64,000 bases of DNA from NCBI GenBank assembly GCA_965229695.1, contig OZ245921.1, forward strand, positions 1,550,001 to 1,614,000, in the 5' to 3' direction. The DNA comes from JANSYL01 sp965229695 (GTDB taxonomy: Bacteria; Pseudomonadota; Alphaproteobacteria; Rhodobacterales; Rhodobacteraceae). Shown here piece by piece: positions 1 through 8,168 of the stretch (positions within the stretch are counted from its first letter, which is position 1; every line of letters begins with the position of its first letter). Made by a program: the position numbers and the translations under genes. The notes under the pieces are model-generated. The model was not told where the DNA came from. It saw nothing but the letters and a program-made list of their open reading frames with translations, and ran no database searches.

Positions 1-718
1 GCGCGTCTGCCGTGCTGTCGGCCAGGATCAGACTGTCGGTCGGCCCCGCAATCATATCAATACCGACACGGCCAAAGAGCATGCGCTTGGCCTCGGCCAC
101 GAATTGGTTTCCGGGACCAACAATGATGTTGGCTTTGGGCAGGCCGAAAAGACCAAACGCCATCGCGGCCACACCCTGAACCCCGCCAACGGCGAGGATC
201 TGGTCGGCGCCACAGGTCTTGGCCGCGAACACGATCGCGGGCGCCACGCCCATGCCCGGGCGCGGCGGCGAGGCAACGGCGATGTTGCGGCACCCCGCAA
301 CCTTGGCCGTCGTCACCGTCATGATGGCGGACGCCACATGCATGTAGCGCCCCGCCGGCACATAGCAGCCTGCCGCATCCACCGGGATCGCCTTTTGCCC
401 CGCGATCAGGCCAGGCTGAACCTCCAGTTCGAAATTGGCCACGGTCGCTTTCTGCGCCTCAGCAAAGCGTTTGACGTTTCCATGCGCAAACTCGATCTCG
501 CGTTTGAGCTTGTCGGGCACCAGGGCACAGGCAGCCTCGATCTCTGCCTCGGTCAGCACGGTGTTGCCTTCGTACTTGTCGAACTGGCGCGCGTATTCGA
601 GCGCCTTCTCATCGCCCCCGGCCTCGATGTCGTTGAGGATGCCCTTCACGATGGCATGCACGTCCGATGCGTCGCTGGCGGACGTCAGGGTGGCTTTTTT
701 CAGATATTCACGAGTCAT
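1..718 (-). CDS. Histidinol dehydrogenase-family NAD-dependent dehydrogenase, 3' part missing
   Basis: The reading frame starts at ATG 718 and runs off the left edge, giving about 239 N-terminal residues of a family that is usually about 430 long. The HisD-family signature GPGNQFVAEAK is visible near residue 200, and CYVPAGRY lies near residue 120. It starts 13 bases after the TRAP large permease gene, so it is probably the last gene of that operon. Family knowledge: HisD homologues next to TRAP genes in roseobacters include sulfopropanediol dehydrogenase (HpsN) rather than true histidinol dehydrogenase. A catabolic alcohol dehydrogenase acting on the imported compound is therefore more likely than histidine synthesis. 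The substrate is inference, and the zinc ligands fall outside the window. Confidence 0.85.
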   Translation of the reverse strand, partial: MTREYLKKATLTSASDASDVHAIVKGILNDIEAGGDEKALEYARQFDKYEGNTVLTEAEIEAACALVPDKLKREIEFAHGNVKRFAEAQKATVANFELEVQPGLIAGQKAIPVDAAGCYVPAGRYMHVASAIMTVTTAKVAGCRNIAVASPPRPGMGVAPAIVFAAKTCGADQILAVGGVQGVAAMAFGLFGLPKANIIVGPGNQFVAEAKRMLFGRVGIDMIAGPTDSLILADSTADA

Positions 719-731
719 TGATGTGCGCGTC

Positions 732-2063
732 CTATCGGTAAACGTCGGGCAAGAGGGATGTGGAGAAGGCCGGGATGTAGGCGATCATCAACGTCACGAT
801 CAGCATGAAGAAGACGAACGGGATCGCGCGGTACGCGATCTTGAGGATCGACTCCCCCGTTATGCCCGACACCACAAAGAGGTTGAGACCCAAGGGCGGC
901 GTGATGAAGCCCACACCCAGTGCCGTGATCATCATGATGCAGAACTGGATGTCGTTCATCTCGATCTCTTGCGCCAAGGGGAACAGGATCGGTGCGAGGA
1001 TCACGATGTTGGGCGTTGTTTCCATGACGCAGCCCGCCGCGACGAGGATCAGCACCATGATGGCGATGAGCATGTATTCGTTCGAGGTCATTGAGGTCAG
1101 TGCACCGACAAAGCCCTGCGGCACACCAATGATGGCGAGCGCTTCGGCCAGCGGGATTGAGAACGCGATGATCGGCAGGATCACCCCGTTTACCTTGGCC
1201 GAGCTGACCAACATCGCCGGGAAATCCGAGAACTTGAGCGTGCCGATGAGGAAGCCCATGGCGATGGTCACCACGACGGCCACGGCCCCCGCCTCGGTTG
1301 GCGTCAGGCGGCCCGAGAAAATGCCGTAGAAGATAATGCCGGGCACGAGGAAAGCATACCAGCCGGACTTCAGCGTCCGCCACAGATTGGCCCGCCACTC
1401 AGCTGCGGTCATGATGCCGCCCCCTTCCCAGAGGTTCAGGCGGTTCATGACGATGTTGGTCACCAGGATCGACGTAAGGATCAGAAGACCCGGGATCAGC
1501 GCCGCCAAGAACAGCGTCGATACCGCGATGCCCAGGACAAGGCCGATGATGATGTAGGCGATGGATGGCGGGATCAGAATGCCGGTACAGGCGCCCGCGG
1601 CCACAAGGGCACAGGCATAGGGGCGCGGATACCCGGATTCCACCAGCCGGTCGATGGTCATCCGACCCACAGCGGCAGCCCCCGCCGCGTCCGAGCCAGA
1701 GATCGCCGCGAACATGCCGCAGACCAGAACCGTGGCAGAGCCGAACCCCCCTTTGGCCCAGCACGTCAGCGCCTCGGCCACGTCGAGGAATTTTCGACTA
1801 AGCCCGGTTCGCACCAGAACGTCACCAGTGAGAATGAAGAGCGGAACGGCGGTCAGCGCAAAGGCGTCGATCCCGGTGAACAGCTTCTCGCCCAGCAGGC
1901 TGAGTGGAAGCGCACCGGAGACGACCAGCATCATCACCGTCGCAGCGCCAATGGCGGCCCAAACCGGAACAGCCAAGGCGACCAGCACCACGAAGAGGAT
2001 CACCGATCCGTAGAAGTCCCATCCTAGGACAAGTTCGGCAGCGCCGAGTTGTTGCCACATCAT
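732..2063 (-). CDS. TRAP transporter large permease (DctM family)
   Basis: This 443-residue polytopic inner-membrane protein has about 12 hydrophobic segments, and its length and internal repeats fit DctM. Landmarks are FAAISGSDAAGAAAVG near residue 115, a proline-rich IPPSIAYIIIGL segment near residue 165, and FITPPLGLNLFVVSG near residue 390. DctM is the channel subunit that takes up organic acids or sulfonates with sodium, fed by the DctP binding protein. It starts 15 bases after the small permease gene and is followed 13 bases later by the dehydrogenase, so all are probably co-transcribed. The ligand cannot be read from the sequence. The long plus-strand frames here are shadows. Confidence 0.93.
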   Translation of the reverse strand: MMWQQLGAAELVLGWDFYGSVILFVVLVALAVPVWAAIGAATVMMLVVSGALPLSLLGEKLFTGIDAFALTAVPLFILTGDVLVRTGLSRKFLDVAEALTCWAKGGFGSATVLVCGMFAAISGSDAAGAAAVGRMTIDRLVESGYPRPYACALVAAGACTGILIPPSIAYIIIGLVLGIAVSTLFLAALIPGLLILTSILVTNIVMNRLNLWEGGGIMTAAEWRANLWRTLKSGWYAFLVPGIIFYGIFSGRLTPTEAGAVAVVVTIAMGFLIGTLKFSDFPAMLVSSAKVNGVILPIIAFSIPLAEALAIIGVPQGFVGALTSMTSNEYMLIAIMVLILVAAGCVMETTPNIVILAPILFPLAQEIEMNDIQFCIMMITALGVGFITPPLGLNLFVVSGITGESILKIAYRAIPFVFFMLIVTLMIAYIPAFSTSLLPDVYR

Positions 2064-2078
2064 CGCGCAGGCCCTCCC

Positions 2079-2594
2079 TTAGTCGAACAGTTTGTCGCCT
2101 TCGTAGACGGGGCGCCCGTTACGAAGGTCAGAGAGGTCGCGCAGGAAAGACTGCACCAACCGTAAGATCACCAGGCCGAAGCCGAAGGGGACCGCGAAAA
2201 GGAAGAAGTAGCGACCGATGCGCAAACCGTCGGTGACGGACTGGAATTTCCAGGAAACGTGCACCGCCTCCCACGACCAGTAGAGCGCGATGACCGCGAC
2301 GACGAACATCACGATGTCGCCAAAGATGTATAGCAGCGATTTCACCGTCTGCGGCACGTAGTGCATGAGCACGTCGATGCGGATATGGCCGCGTTCCTTG
2401 ACCGCAGCCGCCGCGCCGATCCACGCGAGATAGATGAAGGAGTAGCGAACGATCTCTTCGCCCCAGATCGAGGAATACGAAAAGATCTCGCGCCGTACGA
2501 CCTCAATAAACATCGTGCCGACAAGCATCACGTAGAACGCCAGAAGCAGCCATCGCTCCCCGTTCTTATCTATGGCTTTGTAGATGTTTTGCAT
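2079..2594 (-). CDS. TRAP transporter small permease (DctQ family)
   Basis: This is a protein of about 171 residues with four hydrophobic segments, the size and layout of DctQ. It pairs with DctM to form the membrane part of a TRAP importer. I chose ATG 2594 (MQNIYKAIDKNG) because a GGGAGG ribosome-binding site lies just upstream; the longer frame to 2615 reads through that site. The motif IWGEEIVRYSFIYLAWIGAA is typical of the family. Its gene sits between the binding protein and the large permease in the usual P-Q-M order. Confidence 0.92.
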   Translation of the reverse strand: MQNIYKAIDKNGERWLLLAFYVMLVGTMFIEVVRREIFSYSSIWGEEIVRYSFIYLAWIGAAAAVKERGHIRIDVLMHYVPQTVKSLLYIFGDIVMFVVAVIALYWSWEAVHVSWKFQSVTDGLRIGRYFFLFAVPFGFGLVILRLVQSFLRDLSDLRNGRPVYEGDKLFD

Positions 2595-2672
2595 GGTCCC
2601 TCCCTGTCCGGACACTTGCCGCTAGGCTCCGTCCGCCGACTGGTTTTCGCGATGTCCCGGAGAAGTGCGTGA

Positions 2673-2693
2673 CCGGCGCCGCACGGGCGCCGG
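2673..2693. other. Intercistronic GC hairpin between dctP and dctQ genes
   Basis: CCGGCGCC and GGCGCCGG form a perfect 8-bp stem with a 5-base loop in the gap after the binding-protein gene. Read in operon direction it has no following T-run, so it probably protects the upstream mRNA rather than terminating it. Such stem-loops often raise expression of the binding protein relative to the permeases. Read on the plus strand it is followed by eight T, but no plus-strand gene ends here. Confidence 0.6.
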
Positions 2694-2705
2694 CCCTTGT
2701 TTTTT

Positions 2706-3851
2706 TTAGGCGTCGTGCACGTAGTAGCGCGCCCGGGTTCCAGCGGCTTCTTCAAGCCGTGCGAAGGTGTCCATGTCGCCTGCGAGATCCATCTTGAACT
2801 GATCCCACTCGCTGCGCTGGTAACCACCGGCTTCCTGCCACTCGGCCAACTGGTCATCGGAGAGCGAGTGGAACTCGACCCCGTTGGCCACAAGCTGCGA
2901 CATCGCATAGGAGCGCGCGGACGGCACCTTGGACAGGTTCTGGTGCTGAGTCACTTCGCCAGCAAACTCGATGCCTTCCTGCACGTCCGACGGCAGGCTG
3001 TTGAACCATTCGAGGTTGATTGAGTAGACCTGACTGTCCGGAACGGCCTGCGTGAATGTCACGTGGCTCAGGATTTCACCGAAGCCGAAGACGTGCAGCG
3101 CGCCCACCGATGGGTCAAGCGCATCGGCCACACCCTGACGGATTGCCGAAGGCGTTTCGCCCCAAGCAACCGGCGTCGGGTTTGCACCCACAAGCGAGTA
3201 ATACTGCTGCAACATTGCCGAGCCCGGAACACGGAACTTCACACCTGACATGTCGCCGGGGGTGATGATGGCGTTGCCGCCCTGACGGACAGCCACGACG
3301 CGCGGATCGATGACGATGTAGAACAGCGCCTTGAAGCCCGATTCCGCGATCTTCGGGTCAACTTCCGACTTCCACGTGTCTGAAGAGGTCAGGTTGGTGA
3401 AGCGCTGGTTGGAGCCGCAAAAATACGGCAGGTTGATCAGGTCGACGACCGATGCAAATGGCGCGAAGTTGGACAGCGAGTGCTGTGCGGCCTGGATCGT
3501 ACCACCCTGCACCGCCTGCGCCAGCGCACCACCGGCGCCCAGCTGACCACCGGGAGCAAGGCGCACGTAAACCTTGCCGTTGGTCATGTTCTGGATGTTT
3601 TCCTTCAGGTCCAATTGCATGATTGGATAGCTGCGCGACGCCCCAGGCACATAGGCGGTCGCAAGCGTCATGATGTGGTCTGCGGCGGCTTCGCGATCAC
3701 GCTCTTCCGCGGCCGTCTGCGCCACAGCCTGATCGGACCACAAAACACCGCCAGCCCCTGCCACAAGCGCGGCCGTGAAGCTGCCCGTTGATGCAAGCTT
3801 CAGGAAATTTCGGCGCTCGGCGGATGCCAGCTCCTTCTTGGTCTCGTCCAT
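2706..3851 (-). CDS. TRAP transporter substrate-binding protein (DctP family), Tat-exported
   Basis: This is a 381-residue periplasmic solute receptor. ATG 3851 is preceded by AAGGGAGGAA, a strong ribosome-binding site; the longer upstream frame is spurious. The N-terminus has the twin-arginine motif RRNFLK at residues 13-18, then a hydrophobic segment ending AVAQTA, so it is probably exported folded. The body has DctP features: an RLAPGGQLGAGGALAQAVQGG segment split over residues 83-103, and the conserved ligand arginine region VKFRVPG. It starts 23 bases after a small membrane protein gene and leads the P-Q-M order. The ligand is unknown. The adjacent HisD-family dehydrogenase suggests a hydroxylated compound such as a sulfonate. 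Confidence 0.93.
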   Translation of the reverse strand: MDETKKELASAERRNFLKLASTGSFTAALVAGAGGVLWSDQAVAQTAAEERDREAAADHIMTLATAYVPGASRSYPIMQLDLKENIQNMTNGKVYVRLAPGGQLGAGGALAQAVQGGTIQAAQHSLSNFAPFASVVDLINLPYFCGSNQRFTNLTSSDTWKSEVDPKIAESGFKALFYIVIDPRVVAVRQGGNAIITPGDMSGVKFRVPGSAMLQQYYSLVGANPTPVAWGETPSAIRQGVADALDPSVGALHVFGFGEILSHVTFTQAVPDSQVYSINLEWFNSLPSDVQEGIEFAGEVTQHQNLSKVPSARSYAMSQLVANGVEFHSLSDDQLAEWQEAGGYQRSEWDQFKMDLAGDMDTFARLEEAAGTRARYYVHDA

Positions 3852-3874
3852 AAGTTTTCCTCCCTTTGGACCGA

Positions 3875-4066
3875 TTATTCGGTTTTTGAATTTTTGGATT
3901 GTTCGCGCGCTTCGCTGCGCAAGATGCCAACTGAGAATGCGATGGCTGCCGCGAAGAGGATCAACATCTCCGCGACGTTCCCCACGATCGGCGCGTCCCC
4001 AACGGCACCGACGACGACGTTCGCTGTGAACGCCGCAACCAGCACAAGCGCAATCAGAAATGCCAT
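3875..4066 (-). CDS. Small two-segment membrane protein at head of TRAP operon
   Basis: This is a 63-residue protein starting at ATG 4066 behind a GGGGAGGG ribosome-binding site; the longer frame to 4201 crosses the operators and is not credible. It has two hydrophobic stretches (residues 2-24 and 31-49) and a short charged tail ending SEAREQSKNSKTE, so it is probably an inner-membrane hairpin. It is the first gene after the operator region and precedes the binding protein by 23 bases. I do not recognise a family. It may assist or regulate the transporter, which is inference from position only. Confidence 0.75.
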   Translation of the reverse strand: MAFLIALVLVAAFTANVVVGAVGDAPIVGNVAEMLILFAAAIAFSVGILRSEAREQSKNSKTE

Positions 4067-4107
4067 TTTCCCTCCCCGCCGCCCTTTTCGGTGGGCGATT
4101 CGGAAAC

Positions 4108-4147
4108 AATGTAAGCGCTTACATTGCTGCATGCAAGCCTTTACATT
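4108..4147. promoter_or_regulatory. Tandem LacI-type operators
   Basis: Positions 4108-4125 hold the perfect 18-bp palindrome AATGTAAGCGCTTACATT, with the central GCGC typical of LacI/GalR-family operators. A weaker copy, CATGCAAGCCTTTACATT, lies at 4130-4147 and matches 14 of 18 positions. The centres are 22 bases apart, close to two helical turns, which suits cooperative binding. The sites lie between the divergent LacI-type gene and the TRAP operon and probably serve that regulator. Confidence 0.8.
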
Positions 4148-4250
4148 GAGGCCTCTCGGCGTAAAGATTGCGCGCGTGGACCGCTCGCGTGCCACTGGCA
4201 TGTCTTGACGGATTTAAAAGCCGTAACGACGTGGGAAGACCGCAAAGCGC

Positions 4251-5276
4251 ATGGCCGTTTCGACGACAGAAAACCCGATCCCAACGCTGGCTGATGTGGC
4301 CCGCCACGCCAACGTGTCGACGGCCACAGTCTCTCGATGCCTGAACTCACCGGACCAAGTGGTCGGGGAAACGCGACAACGCGTTCTTAAAGCGGTCGCG
4401 GAACTGGGCTATGCGCCGAACTTTGGCGCGCGCGCGCTCGCCGCGAAACAGACAAACACGGTCGGGGCGGTGATCCCGACCATGGAAAACGCCGTGTTCG
4501 CACGCGGCATTCAGGCCTTTCAGGAAGAGCTTGGGCGCCACGGCAAGACGCTCCTCATCGCGTCCTCAGCGTATCAGTCTGAGCTAGAAGACGAACAAGT
4601 GCGCGCGCTGGTCGCCCGGGGCGCAGATGCGCTCCTTCTCATTGGGTATGACCGCAGCCCCGAGCTTTACTCCTTTCTGTCCAAAAGAAGTGTGCCGACG
4701 CTGGTCGCTTGGTCCTTTGCGGAGGCGTCCGACCAACCCGCCATCGGCTTCGACAATTGCGCCGCCATGGCCGGGCTCGGGCGGCTTGTTATCGGTCATG
4801 GTCATCAGAACATCGCCTGTATCTCGGCACCCACGGCGTCAAACGATCGCGCACGCGGACGCGTGGAAGGGGTGCGCCGCGCGATGGCGGAGGCGGGGCT
4901 GGACAGTGCGACCTTGTTGCTGGTCGAGACCCCCTACGGCATCGAAAACGGTGAGATCGCGTTCCGACAGGTCATGGCCCGCGCGCCGGACACCACCGCG
5001 GTCATGTGCGTCAACGACGTGCTTGCCATCGGGGCATTGCGCGCGGCCCGCGAAATGGGCCTCGCGGTTCCCGATGATGTTTCGATCACGGGGTTTGACG
5101 ATATCGAAATCGCTGTTTTGGCTGAACCCGCACTGACGACAGTTCACGTACCACACCGCGAAATGGGCCGCCGCGCAGCGGGGATGCTGGTCGGAATGCT
5201 CCGCGACGGCGAAACGCCGGCCAGTGTGAACCTGCCCACAGACATACGGATGCGCCGATCGCTCGGACATGCCTGA
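4251..5276 (+). CDS. LacI-family transcriptional regulator
   Basis: This is a 341-residue protein with an N-terminal helix-turn-helix (TLADVARHANVSTATVSRCL, residues 12-31) and a hinge helix near FGARALAAKQT. It continues into a periplasmic-binding-protein-like effector domain ending with SITGFDDIEIA and TTVHVPHREMGRRAA motifs typical of the GntR/GalR branch. It is divergent from the TRAP operon, with two operator-like palindromes about 100-140 bases upstream of its start. It probably represses the transporter and dehydrogenase until the substrate or an intermediate binds. The effector is unknown. Confidence 0.93.
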   Translation: MAVSTTENPIPTLADVARHANVSTATVSRCLNSPDQVVGETRQRVLKAVAELGYAPNFGARALAAKQTNTVGAVIPTMENAVFARGIQAFQEELGRHGKTLLIASSAYQSELEDEQVRALVARGADALLLIGYDRSPELYSFLSKRSVPTLVAWSFAEASDQPAIGFDNCAAMAGLGRLVIGHGHQNIACISAPTASNDRARGRVEGVRRAMAEAGLDSATLLLVETPYGIENGEIAFRQVMARAPDTTAVMCVNDVLAIGALRAAREMGLAVPDDVSITGFDDIEIAVLAEPALTTVHVPHREMGRRAAGMLVGMLRDGETPASVNLPTDIRMRRSLGHA

Positions 5277-5934
5277 AGTGATGGCTCAGTAATCTGAAAG
5301 TGTGTACCTCGGTGAGGAGCTGCCCGAGCATCAACCTTTTCCGGGTTAGGTTGCCAAGGCTCTCAGGACGAGCGCCTTCGGAATTGCGTGGGCAATGCGC
5401 CTGCAGGCGCCCCACTTCTTCATGGTCGGGACGAAAAGACCCGCTACCGGCGCCTTGCGCCGGTTCGTCCGCACCGCTGATCTCCGTAGATCAATTGCTT
5501 GCGTGTATGCGCAGAATGCCCGGATCGAAGGTCCGCGTTGTAGCATCTGGACCGATCGGTGTGTGGCAGCATTGGCCCGTGGCCAGCGAGTGACGTGCTT
5601 CGGGAACGGCTAGGTGCTGCGCCGCTTCCAGGGTCTTCAGTGAGCCCTAAGCCGAGTTTCATCTACCGTGCAGCGAATAGCAGGTCTGAGCCCAAGTAGT
5701 ACCTTGGGTTTTTCTGCTGCGCGCGCACGCAGAATGCTAATCGTGACAACTGTTCGGTTTTTGGATAGCACGCGGCATAGGGCACACTGGCCATTCGATC
5801 ATGGTTCAAGTAGTTCATAGATAGTCGTTGGTGGGCTGCAGGACTGTTTAGTGATGCGGTCGCCATAACTTACGTATATTTAAATGCGGCCCTAGGCTCA
5901 CCGCTTTAAGTACAGGAATAGGCTATCCTTTGTG
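5277..5934. other. Intergenic stretch, no gene recognised
   Basis: About 650 bases between two convergent genes. Short frames exist on both strands, but none has a ribosome-binding site, consistent codon use or a recognisable motif. The stretch 5700-5930 is more AT-rich than its surroundings. It may be decayed sequence. Confidence 0.5.
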
Positions 5935-7029
5935 CTAGGCGTAAATAGCGATGGGGTCTCCGATCACATCAGTCAAAGGTGCGGTGCCAAGTCCCGGCAA
6001 ATCGGAGGCCCTTACCCGGCCGTTTTCGACAACGGCGGCGTTTGCGACTGTCTCTTTCAGCAACCCTTTTGCGTTGATCGCGGATCGGATCGCGCGGTTG
6101 GGCGTGGAATGCGCCATGTGGGCCACGACCGAACATGCAAGCTCGCTGTAGGAACTGTCTTGGATTTCCATCGGGACGCGCAGGGCAATGCACAGATCGC
6201 GGATCAGGCGCATTTTGTAGATACCGCCGACACGGGCCAGTTTGAGGTTCAGCCCGTCCAGCACGCCATCCTCCTTGGCGCGCAGCACAGAGCCGATATC
6301 GAGCGCGGATTCGTCCAAGATCAATGGTACGCCGGTGGTGCGCCGCACCTCTCGGCATTCCTCATAGGTGGCGCAGGGCTGTTCGAAGTACACGTCGATA
6401 TTGCCCATGGCCTTGGCCACACGGATCGCCTCGTCCACGCGCCAGCCGCCGTTGCCGTCGTATTTCAGCGACTCACCGGGCCGCATCCGTTCGCCCATCC
6501 AGCGCAAGTATTCGATGTCATGGGTCACATCACCGCTGGTCTTGCCCGAAAGCTGCAGCGTGCCATGCGCGCGGAGCCGGGCGATGGCCTCTTCCAGTTC
6601 TGGCCCCGGATCGGGCGGGATCGAGCCGACCACCTCTGGCGCCTCGGTCTGCATACCGCCAAGCAGCATATACAGCGGCACATTCAACGACCGCCCCAGA
6701 ATGTCCCAACAGGCCACATCCAGCGCGGTTTTGACAAAGGGCTGGCCGGTCATCTCAAAATCCATGACCTCATTGATCGCGCCCACCATGCGGGGGTCTT
6801 GTCCGATAAGATGCGGCGCAAGCTCGTCCAGTCCCGCGCGCACGCCTTTGGCCCAGGCCGGGACAAAATTCGCGCCCCAGGGCACCGAGTCGCCCCATCC
6901 TCCAACCCCGGTATCGGTTTCGATCCGAACCAGCGTGATGTCGAAATTCGACATCACCCGATCATGGGAAATGGTGGCGGGCTTTATCGGGACATCAACC
7001 TGATAGACCGAGATTTGGGTTATTTTCAT
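5935..7029 (-). CDS. Mandelate racemase/muconate lactonizing enzyme family protein
   Basis: This is a 364-residue enolase-superfamily enzyme with an N-terminal capping domain and a C-terminal barrel. Metal ligands are visible as D191 (KYDGNGG), E216 (YFEQPC) and D239 (LILDES). The strand-6 lysine is K263 (LKLARVGG), placing it in the MLE subgroup. The strand-2 K-x-K motif reads S161-G-K163, keeping only the second lysine. Such enzymes abstract a proton next to a carboxylate (racemases, epimerases, dehydratases, cycloisomerases). Hydroxyproline or proline-betaine metabolism is one possibility but is not shown by the sequence. A LysR regulator is encoded 109 bases upstream on the same strand. 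Confidence 0.87.
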   Translation of the reverse strand: MKITQISVYQVDVPIKPATISHDRVMSNFDITLVRIETDTGVGGWGDSVPWGANFVPAWAKGVRAGLDELAPHLIGQDPRMVGAINEVMDFEMTGQPFVKTALDVACWDILGRSLNVPLYMLLGGMQTEAPEVVGSIPPDPGPELEEAIARLRAHGTLQLSGKTSGDVTHDIEYLRWMGERMRPGESLKYDGNGGWRVDEAIRVAKAMGNIDVYFEQPCATYEECREVRRTTGVPLILDESALDIGSVLRAKEDGVLDGLNLKLARVGGIYKMRLIRDLCIALRVPMEIQDSSYSELACSVVAHMAHSTPNRAIRSAINAKGLLKETVANAAVVENGRVRASDLPGLGTAPLTDVIGDPIAIYA

Positions 7030-7138
7030 GAAAAACCGAGCCTCGCTTTAATGGTATGGGGCAGGCTCAGGCTCGCGGCTAGGGCAAGGTTGGTCAAAGC
7101 ATTTCTGCGCGGGTCTTTGACTGAGTTTTTATCATGCT

Positions 7139-8056
7139 CTAAATGGTGGATGGGTCTCGAAATCTTGCGATAATCCAATCCCGAACGATGCACCCGTCGG
7201 GCGACAATGGCTTTGCGGACGGGACAATCAGGTAAAAGCTGAACTCGGTCTGCATGGGGATGTTACATGCCACAGTCAGCCAACCGCGCGCGAACTGCTC
7301 GCCCAAAAGCGGTCTTAATCCGAGGGCAATGCCGGCTCCTTCGAAGGCGGCTTTGTTCAGCAGCGTGTAGGCGTTCAACCGCATGGCGGGGTTGGGCACC
7401 GCCGGGCTGACGCCTGCGGCGCGAAACCAGGCCGGCCAACTGACCCAATCAAGTGTGGTATCCCCTAAATGCAGCAAGGGCTGGTCCAGCAAATCTGCGG
7501 CCTCCGAAAACGGGGTGCGTCCGTTCAGAAACCCGGGGCTGCAGACTGGTATCGCCTCGCCCGCGCGCAGGAAGGTCTTGTCAACGCCGGTCCAGCGCCC
7601 GTGGCCAAATTGAATGCCAATATCATAGGTCTCCGGCGCGGATGACAGATCGGCATCCGAGGCCAAGACCTGAACCGAAATGTCTGGAAACCGAGCCTTT
7701 AACTCGGGGAGCAGCGGCATCAACCAGTAAATCGAGATCGCCTCGGTCGCGGCTACCGTCACCTGACGGTCCTGCGGTGGTGCGACAAGGTCCGTTGTCG
7801 CATCCGCCAGATGATCGAGCGCAACCGTCACCGCATGATGGTAGCGCCGCCCATCCTCGGTCAGAACGACAGAGCGATGGCCGCGCCGAAACAGCGCCAC
7901 ACCGAGACAGAGTTCCAACTCTCGCACCTGACGGCTGACGGCGCCTTGCGTCACACACAGCTCATCGGCGGCGCGGGTAAAGCTGAGCCATCGGCCTGCC
8001 GCCTCAAAAGACAGCAGCGCATTCAGATTGGGCAGTTTGGACTTGAGGCTTGGCAT
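7139..8056 (-). CDS. LysR-family regulator, GcvA-like
   Basis: This protein of about 305 residues has an N-terminal winged helix (LNALLSFEAAGRWLSFTRAA, then VTQGAVSRQVRELE) in the order typical of GcvA-type LysR proteins. A periplasmic-binding-like effector domain follows. ATG 8056 (MPSLKSKLPN) is taken as the start; the frame also opens at 8083. It lies upstream of the enolase-superfamily gene on the same strand and is divergent from the MDR dehydrogenase at 8169, so it may control either or both. The effector is unknown. Confidence 0.9.
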   Translation of the reverse strand: MPSLKSKLPNLNALLSFEAAGRWLSFTRAADELCVTQGAVSRQVRELELCLGVALFRRGHRSVVLTEDGRRYHHAVTVALDHLADATTDLVAPPQDRQVTVAATEAISIYWLMPLLPELKARFPDISVQVLASDADLSSAPETYDIGIQFGHGRWTGVDKTFLRAGEAIPVCSPGFLNGRTPFSEAADLLDQPLLHLGDTTLDWVSWPAWFRAAGVSPAVPNPAMRLNAYTLLNKAAFEGAGIALGLRPLLGEQFARGWLTVACNIPMQTEFSFYLIVPSAKPLSPDGCIVRDWIIARFRDPSTI

Positions 8057-8168
8057 GATGAAAACTCGGTCTATTGCGGCCATAATCCTCGTTTGCGGGA
8101 ATTTTTCCAGTCGCTAAAGTCACGCCAAAATCTGCTGCGCGCAGCCGCCAGAGAAGGACGCCACTCTG

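Noticed and set aside
1..718. Biosynthetic histidinol dehydrogenase (hisD)
   Set aside because: The family match is real, but TRAP neighbours and a LacI regulator argue for a catabolic dehydrogenase; no his genes are nearby.
5932..7173. 413-codon plus-strand frame opposite the enolase-superfamily gene
   Set aside because: Antisense shadow of a gene with all metal ligands in place.
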